A stretch of DNA of 26,859 bases from Phallusia fumigata (lineage: Eukaryota > Chordata > Ascidiacea > Phlebobranchia > Ascidiidae). Made by a program: the position numbers and the translations under genes. The stretch lies in NCBI GenBank assembly GCA_008931825.1, contig QXVZ01024242.1:1-26859 (forward strand). Reading direction: 5' to 3'. The notes below the pieces were generated by a model. It was not told where the DNA came from, searched no databases, and worked only from the letters and a program-made list of their open reading frames with translations. Shown here piece after piece: positions 26,101 to 26,859 of this stretch; the stretch's first letter is position 1; each line of letters starts with the position of its first letter.

Positions 26101-26706
26101 TTTTTACTTTCAGTACCAGTTGCCGCTGAATGACGTCAAGCTGTCGTACTTGTTTGACGTCATGGAACGTAACAAGGAGAAGTTCCACATTGAAGATTAC
26201 TCGTTGAGTCAAACGACGCTCGACGAGGTAAAATATTTGTTCACTAACCTTTCGAAAATTTCAATAATATGCAAACACCTTTCGGTAACCGCGTAGTAGG
26301 TCATAACGTTGTCCTGTGTTGCATATGTAAACGTTTTGAGTACGAACTATTTTTTGTGTACTGCCTCTTTGTAGTTTTAACCATTTTAAAACTGTCATGT
26401 ACGAAAGTTCAGCAGTCTACGATTTCCATTACATCAGTCATTAAAATTACGGGCTATATATCCACAAACCATGTGCTCTGAATAAAATTTAGCTTGCAAG
26501 TCGGCAAAACAAGGTCCGGTAACTTTTTTCAGGTCTTCGTCAACTTTGCCCGCATGCAGACCGACGGTCTAGAGGACGAATACGGTCTACAAGCATCGTC
26601 ATTGGGGGATTCCCCCGACGGCAACATTCCGGGACTGGGCGGTAATGACGGCGGAATCGTTTTGGAAAACCTCATCGCCGTTCGCTCCGACGATCCGATG
26701 GTTTAA
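1712..26706 (+). CDS. Full-size ABCA lipid transporter (ABCA1/ABCA4/ABCA7 group), ~48 exons
   Basis: This is a membrane ATPase with layout TM1-ECD1-TM2-6-NBD1-R-TM7-ECD2-TM8-12-NBD2, predicted to flip or export phospholipid, sterol or retinoid-lipid. Exons inferred: 1712-1774, 2022-2115, 2181-2325, 2506-2645, 3032-3150, 3316-3534, 3607-3810, 3946-4061, 4124-4218, 4400-4572, 4635-4811, 5258-5360, 5425-5536, 5872-6063 and/or 6196-6384, 6866-6980, 7045-7152, 7225-7334, 7461-7572, 7730-7911, 8309-8524 (or 9711-9926), 8856-9086 (or 10254-10484), 11164-11378, 11807-11940, 12323-12475, 13711-13891, 14638-14758, 15381-15511, 15968-16075, 16174-16209, 17223-17388, 17460-17612, 18308-18447, 18942-19052, 19210-19327, 19620-19782, 20162-20331, 20394-20571, 21233-21394, 21861-21944, 22227-22365, 22441-22552, 23089-23280, 23932-24146, 24535-24731, 25357-25683, 26114-26227, 26533-26706. 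All borders are GT..AG and phases chain without a break; using exon 14 only and one copy of 21/22 gives 7,020 nt. Motifs mix ABCA1 and ABCA4 features (FKMLTGD, CPPVVFLDEPTAG), so the paralog is undecided. Confidence 0.93.
2181..5536 (+). CDS. ABCA exons 3-13: first extracellular domain (ECD1)
   Basis: Exons 2181-2325, 2506-2645, 3032-3150, 3316-3534, 3607-3810, 3946-4061, 4124-4218, 4400-4572, 4635-4811, 5258-5360 and 5425-5536 encode about residues 52-587. Family landmarks in order: [12 protein letters not shown] joined across the exon 2/3 border, NPCFSIP, NVCGHP (exon 8), [15 protein letters not shown] across exons 9/10, ECD-type [10 protein letters not shown] (exon 11), CLELNKFE (exon 12), WGGIVFVSP across 12/13 and VKYKIR (exon 13). 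There are several N-X-S/T sites. This lumen/outside-facing domain binds or tunnels lipid in characterised relatives. The middle (exons 4-7) is poorly conserved and rests mainly on splice borders and an unbroken frame. Exon 10 uses a weak donor (GTAACA). Confidence 0.87.
3811..3945 (+). other. Stop-free 135-nt intron between ABCA exons 7 and 8
   Basis: The intron has a good GTAAGC donor and TTTTGCAG acceptor, yet it is 45 codons long in the reading phase of both neighbours and contains no stop. Retention would add 45 residues, including a hydrophobic start ([13 protein letters not shown]), to ECD1. Vertebrate ABCA proteins have no such insert here, so I call it an intron. Confidence 0.6.
4812..5257. 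other. ABCA intron 11, no gene seen
   Basis: Non-coding AT-rich intron with donor GTAGGA and acceptor TTTTTAG. I see no repeat or RNA gene in it. The acceptor region contains TTGCTTAG followed by TTGCTTGG; only the first AG keeps the frame. Confidence 0.6.
5872..6063 (+). CDS. ABCA exon 14: ECD1 C-terminal cassette, copy a
   Basis: Exon of 192 nt (64 codons), phase 2 at both ends, acceptor TTCTTCAG, donor GTGATT. It encodes the end of ECD1 just before TM2. Read across the junction it starts [10 protein letters not shown], continues [17 protein letters not shown] and ends [12 protein letters not shown]. It aligns over its whole length with exon 15 at roughly 40 percent identity, two residues shorter near the start. 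Vertebrate ABCA1/A4 have a single exon at this place, and exon 14 is the less family-like copy. Skipping or including it keeps the frame. Confidence 0.85.
6081..6153. repeat. Perfect 17-bp inverted repeat in the intron between exons 14 and 15
   Basis: The left arm ATAGCAGAAATGGTTTC (6081-6097) and the right arm GAAACCATTTCTGCTAT (6137-6153) are exact reverse complements separated by 39 bases. Inside the loop, CTGCTT (6099-6104) can pair with AAGCAG (6112-6117). The left arm starts 17 bases after the exon 14 donor GT, and the right arm ends 16 bases before a pyrimidine-rich AG (6170-6171) in front of exon 15. In RNA this would be a strong hairpin covering most of the 132-nt intron, including the likely branch region. 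Confidence 0.9.
6196..6384 (+). CDS. ABCA exon 15: ECD1 C-terminal cassette, copy b
   Basis: Exon of 189 nt (63 codons), phase 2 at both ends, donor GTAAGA. Read after exon 13 it gives [13 protein letters not shown], then [20 protein letters not shown] and [15 protein letters not shown]. This is closer than exon 14 to the vertebrate segment (YW-PG, DP, GGF-LQD, IIR-TG, YMQ, PYPCY). The 3' splice site is ambiguous. AG at 6194-6195 aligns with exon 14 but has a poor pyrimidine tract. AG at 6170-6171 follows CCTTTTTCT and would add eight in-frame residues ending at NS before YW. Joining exon 14 to exon 15 would also stay in frame. Confidence 0.85.
6385..6865. other. ABCA intron 15, no gene seen
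   Basis: Non-coding, CpG-poor and AT-rich, with donor GTAAGA and acceptor TTTTGTGCAG. I looked for a third copy of the exon 14/15 cassette and found none. Confidence 0.6.
6866..7911 (+). CDS. ABCA exons 16-20: membrane helices TM2-TM6
   Basis: Exons 6866-6980, 7045-7152, 7225-7334, 7461-7572 and 7730-7911 encode about residues 651-860. Visible landmarks: [16 protein letters not shown] then [16 protein letters not shown] (TM2 and the coupling loop), [20 protein letters not shown] (TM3), [20 protein letters not shown] (TM4), [19 protein letters not shown] (TM5) and [18 protein letters not shown] to [18 protein letters not shown] (TM6). These match the ABCA1/A4 pattern closely and form transmembrane domain 1, coupled to NBD1. 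The last exon ends in phase 2 (TG), and its final 54 bases recur after each N in the duplicated block. Confidence 0.92.
7858..8080 (+). repeat. Exact 111-bp direct repeat across a single-N gap
   Basis: Bases 7858-7968 (end of exon 20 plus start of its intron) are repeated base for base at 7970-8080, separated only by N at 7969. An identical overlap flanking an N is what an unmerged contig join looks like. Confidence 0.93.
7969..7969. other. Assembly gap / contig join (single N)
   Basis: One ambiguous base sits exactly between two identical 111-base stretches. It is one of only two N characters in the window. Confidence 0.9.
8309..8524 (+). CDS. ABCA exon 21, copy A: TM6-NBD1 linker
   Basis: With the TG carried from exon 20 the junction codon is Trp. 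The exon then reads [29 protein letters not shown] and [12 protein letters not shown], the conserved cytosolic lead into NBD1 (VFPG-YG-PRPWYF...SYW). The acceptor is GTCCCAG and the donor GTACTG. It differs from copy B by three residues: V/I in YVENV, H/R before SEAP, and L/Q in SNLLLG. Confidence 0.9.
8856..9086 (+). CDS. ABCA exon 22, copy A: NBD1 Walker A
   Basis: This exon encodes the start of the first nucleotide-binding domain: [20 protein letters not shown], Walker [11 protein letters not shown] (8923-8952), [17 protein letters not shown] and the Q-loop region [13 protein letters not shown]. The acceptor is CTTCGCAG and the donor GTAAGT; it ends in phase 2. The encoded protein is identical to copy B, and the nucleotide differences are synonymous. 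Confidence 0.93.
9364..9364. other. Assembly gap / contig join (single N)
   Basis: The second N in the window. It is followed by the same TATCACTCTC start as after the first N, now in a diverged version. Confidence 0.9.
9711..9926 (+). CDS. ABCA exon 21, copy B
   Basis: Same exon as 8309-8524, with acceptor TTTCCCAG and donor GTACCG. It reads [18 protein letters not shown] and [11 protein letters not shown]. Most likely an allelic version and not an extra exon, although its phase would permit in-frame joining after exon 22A. Confidence 0.88.
10254..10484 (+). CDS. ABCA exon 22, copy B: NBD1 Walker A
   Basis: Encodes the same residues as 8856-9086, including [10 protein letters not shown] and CPQHN, with three silent base differences. 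This copy is contiguous with exon 23. Confidence 0.9.
10485..11163. other. ABCA intron 22, no gene seen
   Basis: Non-coding intron with donor GTAAGT and acceptor CTAACAG. It is visibly CpG-richer than introns before 7.7 kb. The first 277 bases are also present, identically, at 9087-9363. No other repeat is recognised. Confidence 0.6.
11164..12475 (+). CDS. ABCA exons 23-25: rest of NBD1
   Basis: Exon 23 (11164-11378) gives [17 protein letters not shown] signature [10 protein letters not shown], and Walker [11 protein letters not shown] shared with the next exon. Exon 24 (11807-11940) gives [15 protein letters not shown], then [20 protein letters not shown] with the switch His. Exon 25 (12323-12475) gives [14 protein letters not shown] and [12 protein letters not shown]. 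All catalytic motifs are intact, so NBD1 should bind and hydrolyse ATP. The CC pair after SHGKLK sits beside the position where human ABCA1 has a palmitoylated di-cysteine. Confidence 0.93.
11379..11806. other. ABCA intron 23, no gene seen
   Basis: Non-coding, donor GTAGGT, acceptor TTTCGTAG. It splits the Walker B region just after DEPTAG. No recognisable repeat or RNA gene. Confidence 0.55.
11941..12322. other. ABCA intron 24, no gene seen
   Basis: Non-coding, donor GTAAGT, acceptor TTATTGCAG. Short open frames here have no family similarity and no conserved motif. Confidence 0.55.
12885..13184. mobile_element. hAT-like nonautonomous element (MITE)
   Basis: It begins CAGGGGTGTGTAATCTTTTT and ends GGTTGCACATCCATG, an imperfect terminal inverted repeat (10 of 13 bases match). 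Inside are repeated GCGGGCCG motifs (near 12940, 13138 and 13160). CAGGGGTG...GCGGGCC ends are typical of hAT MITEs. No transposase is encoded. A clear 8-bp target duplication is not visible. Confidence 0.6.
13181..13609. mobile_element. Putative inverted-repeat element beside the hAT MITE
   Basis: A 20-base left end, CATGGTCATAGGCGTCGATT (13181-13200), matches the reverse complement of the right end AATTGACGCCTATGTCTATG (13590-13609) at 17 of 20 positions. The interior codes for nothing recognisable. It abuts or overlaps the preceding element by a few bases, so one may have inserted at the end of the other. The family is unknown. Confidence 0.5.
13711..15511 (+). CDS. ABCA exons 26-28: regulatory linker after NBD1
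   Basis: Exon 26 (13711-13891) encodes a poorly conserved serine-rich stretch ([18 protein letters not shown]), a likely phosphorylated disordered region. Exon 27 (14638-14758) gives [19 protein letters not shown] and [15 protein letters not shown], matching the family's E-TYVLPYEAAKEG segment. Exon 28 (15381-15511) gives [19 protein letters not shown] then [13 protein letters not shown], the family hallmark TLEEIFLKVAEES. Together they form the R1 regulatory domain. Phases chain 0-1-2-1. Exon 27 must start at 14638 (TTTGTAG); the later TTCAG breaks the frame. Confidence 0.85.
13892..14637. other. ABCA intron 26
   Basis: Non-coding, donor GTATCT, acceptor TTTGTAG. It contains an AT-rich ATGCATATATATACATGTAT tract (14171-14190) and one member of a diverged repeat pair (14206-14308). 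No gene seen. Confidence 0.55.
14206..14308 (+). repeat. Diverged dispersed repeat, member 1
   Basis: It shares with 18171-18263 a collinear series of blocks: GGGTTAA/GGGTAAA, CCAAAAGTTAC/CCAAATGTTAC, AAACCAAGTC, TACTGTTCTGCG and TGGTTTAT, with small indels between. It is probably a relic of the same mobile family; the identity is unknown. Confidence 0.55.
14759..15380. other. ABCA intron 27, no gene seen
   Basis: Non-coding, donor GTAAGT, acceptor GCCTTCTTAG. I recognise no repeat. Confidence 0.55.
15755..15855. mobile_element. Short hAT-like MITE with 8-bp target duplication
   Basis: This 101-bp element in intron 28 starts CAAGGGTTGGCTA and ends TTGCCCACTCCTG, terminal repeats that match imperfectly in inverse orientation. 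It is flanked by CTTTAAAG (15747-15754) and CTTTAGAG (15856-15863), an 8-bp duplication with one difference, the size made by hAT transposases. It encodes nothing. Confidence 0.65.
15968..16209 (+). CDS. ABCA exons 29-30: Cys/Arg-rich cassette exons in the linker
   Basis: Exon 29 (15968-16075, 108 nt, acceptor CCTCGGCAG, donor GTAGGT) reads [12 protein letters not shown] after the junction and later [12 protein letters not shown], comparable to the basic segment after AEES in ABCA1. Exon 30 (16174-16209, 36 nt, acceptor TTCTTCTACAG, donor GTGCGT) reads [10 protein letters not shown]. Both are phase 1 at each end and a multiple of three, so exon 28 could also join exon 31 directly. The runs of cysteine next to basic residues suggest S-acylation. 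Exon 29 is fairly likely; the microexon rests on splice sites and phase only. Confidence 0.55.
16210..17222. other. ABCA intron 30, no gene seen
   Basis: A 1,013-base AT-rich intron with donor GTGCGT and acceptor AAACCAG (weak pyrimidine tract). I see no coding exon, structured RNA or clear element. Confidence 0.5.
17223..17612 (+). CDS. ABCA exons 31-32: linker end and TM7
   Basis: Exon 31 (17223-17388) reads [19 protein letters not shown] then [20 protein letters not shown], matching the family's GSYQV...LQQF-ALL-KR motif before TM7. Exon 32 (17460-17612) encodes [20 protein letters not shown] (TM7) and then [18 protein letters not shown], the conserved start of ECD2 (L-LQPWMY--QYTF). The donors are GTGCAT and GTAATT. 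The intron between them is only 71 bases. Confidence 0.9.
17613..18307. other. ABCA intron 32
   Basis: Non-coding, donor GTAATT, acceptor GTTTTTCAG. It carries the second member of the diverged repeat pair (18171-18263). AGCTAATGA near 17812 and TCATTAGCT near 17930 are inverted copies, but too short to call an element. Confidence 0.5.
18171..18263 (+). repeat. Diverged dispersed repeat, member 2
   Basis: Counterpart of 14206-14308, same orientation, with indels. It lies in intron 32 shortly upstream of exon 33. Confidence 0.55.
18308..20331 (+). CDS. ABCA exons 33-37: second extracellular domain (ECD2)
   Basis: Exons 18308-18447, 18942-19052, 19210-19327, 19620-19782 and 20162-20331 encode about residues 1475-1709. 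Landmarks: [10 protein letters not shown] (exon 33), [11 protein letters not shown] (34), [12 protein letters not shown] and [15 protein letters not shown] (35), [11 protein letters not shown] (36), [20 protein letters not shown] and [16 protein letters not shown] (37). These follow the ABCA1/A4 order (GFG-RC, C-C, CP-GAGG, L-GRNISD-LVKTY, RYGG-S-G, VWFNNKGWH, YGI---NHPLN). The cysteines probably disulphide-link to ECD1 as in the family. ECD2 seems somewhat shorter than in mammals. Confidence 0.9.
18521..18739. mobile_element. hAT-like MITE with imperfect 8-bp target duplication
   Basis: It starts CAGGGTTTCTTAACCAGGGG and ends GGTTAAGACTG, so both ends carry CAG..TCTTAACC in inverse orientation. 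The interior has GGGGGTAC repeats (18555, 18678), common in hAT-derived repeats. Flanks are CCTTATTG (18513-18520) and TCTAATTG (18740-18747), matching at 6 of 8 positions. No coding capacity. Confidence 0.6.
18753..18795 (+). ncRNA. Hammerhead-ribozyme-like motif, probably a Penelope-like or retrozyme relic
   Basis: In order: CTGATGA (18753-18759), one extra T, helix II GGCA/TGCC (18761-18764 with 18773-18776) with an 8-nt loop, GAAA (18777-18780), helix III CGTTT-GAT-AAACG (18781-18793), then TC (18794-18795). The last A of GAAA can pair with T18794, leaving C18795 as the cleavage-site nucleotide. This is the type I hammerhead core order. Helix I is not convincing: the bases before CTGATGA do not pair with GCAAGAAC after the site. 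It is therefore likely an inactive or 5'-truncated copy. Such motifs are known in Penelope-like elements and retrozymes. Confidence 0.5.
19783..20161. other. ABCA intron 36, no gene seen
   Basis: Non-coding AT-rich intron with weak donor GTCATA and acceptor TTGAACAG. The donor is accepted because the frame and family alignment require it. Confidence 0.5.
20394..22552 (+). CDS. ABCA exons 38-42: membrane helices TM8-TM12
   Basis: Exons 20394-20571, 21233-21394, 21861-21944, 22227-22365 and 22441-22552 encode about residues 1709-1934. Landmarks: [20 protein letters not shown] then [19 protein letters not shown] (TM8 and coupling loop), [16 protein letters not shown] (TM9), [18 protein letters not shown] (TM10), [20 protein letters not shown] (TM11), [17 protein letters not shown], and [13 protein letters not shown] to [11 protein letters not shown] (TM12). 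Conservation with ABCA1/A4 is strong, making this the best-conserved membrane part. All borders are standard GT..AG. Confidence 0.93.
20572..21232. other. ABCA intron 38, no gene seen
   Basis: A 661-base non-coding intron, donor GTAGGT, acceptor CACTTTCTAG. CTGATGA at 20687 is not followed by a hammerhead core. Nothing else recognised. Confidence 0.5.
21395..21860. other. ABCA intron 39, no gene seen
   Basis: Non-coding, donor GTGAGT, acceptor CATTTTGCAG, with a T-rich tract near 21765. No element can be assigned. Confidence 0.5.
22553..23088. other. ABCA intron 42 with a possible in-frame alternative acceptor
   Basis: Donor GTATTT. The family-consistent acceptor is ATGTGCAG (23081-23088). 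An upstream AATTTTCAG at 22939-22947 would extend exon 43 by 141 bases (22948-23088) with no stop and the same phase. The added 47 residues would include [19 protein letters not shown]. No other feature. Confidence 0.5.
23089..25683 (+). CDS. ABCA exons 43-46: NBD2
   Basis: Exon 43 (23089-23280) reads RFFIKPRV, the acidic [16 protein letters not shown] and [13 protein letters not shown] (family: DEDEDV--ER-RI--GG...L-KIY). Exon 44 (23932-24146) has [20 protein letters not shown] with Walker A at 23975-24004, [12 protein letters not shown] and [16 protein letters not shown]. Exon 45 (24535-24731) has [14 protein letters not shown] and the signature [20 protein letters not shown]. Exon 46 (25357-25683) completes Walker B as [13 protein letters not shown], then [20 protein letters not shown] with the switch His, [20 protein letters not shown] and GYTLTVKV. 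All ATPase motifs are intact. The exon 43 donor GTTTGT is weak. Confidence 0.94.
23281..23931. other. ABCA intron 43
   Basis: A 651-base non-coding intron (donor GTTTGT, acceptor TTTGTTTACAG). It contains a probable old hAT-type element (23346-23599). The stretch upstream of exon 44 is open in frame but has no family similarity. Confidence 0.5.
23346..23599. mobile_element. Degenerate hAT-like repeat
   Basis: It starts CAGGTAGAAACTTAAGAAC and includes two GCGGCACAC motifs (23371, 23398). It ends with CACAGTTTAAGAACGACTG. This resembles the CAGnnnTTCTTAA...GCGGCACAC layout of common hAT-derived repeats, but the ends are poorly matched and no good target duplication is visible. Confidence 0.4.
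24147..24534. other. ABCA intron 44, with a GC-rich repeat fragment
   Basis: Non-coding, donor GTGAAG, acceptor TTTCTTGACAG. At about 24395-24493 a GC-rich stretch with repeated CTCGG/CCGAG words ends GGTTCGTCCCATCCCT, which resembles one end of a MITE (AGGGATGGGACGAACC). The other end is not found. Confidence 0.4.
24732..25356. other. ABCA intron 45, no gene seen
   Basis: Non-coding intron that splits Walker B of NBD2 between VVFL and DEPTAG, donor GTAAGA, acceptor AAATACAG. No element recognised. Confidence 0.5.
25684..26113. other. ABCA intron 46, no gene seen
   Basis: AT-rich non-coding intron, donor GTAAAA, acceptor TTACTTTCAG. Nothing further seen. Confidence 0.5.
26114..26706 (+). 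CDS. ABCA exons 47-48: C-terminal regulatory domain and tail
   Basis: Exon 47 (26114-26227) reads [20 protein letters not shown] then [15 protein letters not shown], the conserved ABCA C-terminal domain (YQLP...HIEDYSVSQTTLDQ). Exon 48 (26533-26706) opens with VFVNFA, the motif required for lipid efflux by ABCA1. It continues into a divergent acidic, Gly-rich tail ([12 protein letters not shown]) and ends DDPMV before TAA (26704-26706). The ABCA1-type PDZ-binding end is not conserved, because proline occupies the -2 position. The 305-base intron between the exons shows nothing. Confidence 0.93.
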
Positions 26707-26859
26707 CAGCGGTTTTAACTTTCCTTTGTTTGAGTTTTTGTGGATACACAGTTTCAATGCAACGTTCCAGTGTGTTTAATCGCCCTTGCGATGTAATTTA
26801 TTCCAATGCGTTATGTTCCTGGCGTTTTACATTTCTTTGCAGTTCTAATTTTCTAATCT
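26707..26859 (+). other. ABCA 3' UTR, partial
   Basis: Non-coding sequence after the stop to the window end. No AATAAA or ATTAAA is present, so the poly(A) site is probably beyond the window. Confidence 0.6.

Noticed and set aside
1..26706. Caspase and ABCA as an operon
   Set aside because: The caspase has its own poly(A) signal and about 460 bases separate it from the ABCA start, much longer than typical tunicate operon spacing.
1..26859. tRNA, rRNA, CRISPR or bacterial-type promoter features
   Set aside because: I found no tRNA box pair, repeat-spacer pattern or Shine-Dalgarno/operon structure; the window is spliced eukaryotic DNA.

Overview
The window is eukaryotic nuclear DNA with two genes on the + strand. 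Short spliced exons with GT..AG borders, several short hAT-like nonautonomous elements, a vertebrate-like caspase-8/10 catalytic domain and a full-size ABCA transporter point to an invertebrate chordate. An ascidian tunicate such as Ciona is my best guess, but this is inference from protein similarity and gene compactness, not from a diagnostic marker.

Region 1 (1-1265): the 3' end of an apical caspase gene of caspase-8/10 type. It has one uninterrupted coding exon, open from base 1 and stopping at 1141-1143, followed by a short 3' UTR with an AATAAA signal. Its N-terminal adaptor domains, if any, lie outside the window.

Region 2 (1712-26706): a complete ABCA-subfamily gene (ABCA1/ABCA4/ABCA7 group). 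I reconstruct about 48 coding exons by following splice borders, reading phase and family conservation. The chain keeps one frame from ATG to TAA and gives about 2,339 residues, close to the ~2,260-2,270 usual for the family. Order: TM1, large first extracellular domain (ECD1), TM2-6, NBD1, Ser/Cys-rich regulatory linker, TM7, second extracellular domain (ECD2), TM8-12, NBD2, and a C-terminal tail with the VFVNFA motif. Such proteins use ATP to move phospholipids, sterols or retinoid-lipids across membranes.

Three things stand out. First, exons 14 and 15 are diverged tandem copies of the same ECD1 segment with identical phases. The 132-base intron between them carries a perfect 17-bp inverted repeat, which suggests regulated, possibly mutually exclusive, splicing. 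Second, exons 20(end)-22 appear twice in tandem (7970-9363 and 9365-10761), each copy preceded by a single N. The match pattern looks like two haplotypes left side by side by the assembler, not a real duplication. Third, intron 33 holds a retroelement scrap with a nearly complete hammerhead-ribozyme core.

From about 7.7 kb onward, exons and introns look richer in CpG and C-ending codons than the 5' third, and the introns hold several MITE-like insertions. I saw no tRNA, rRNA, CRISPR or bacterial-type features.
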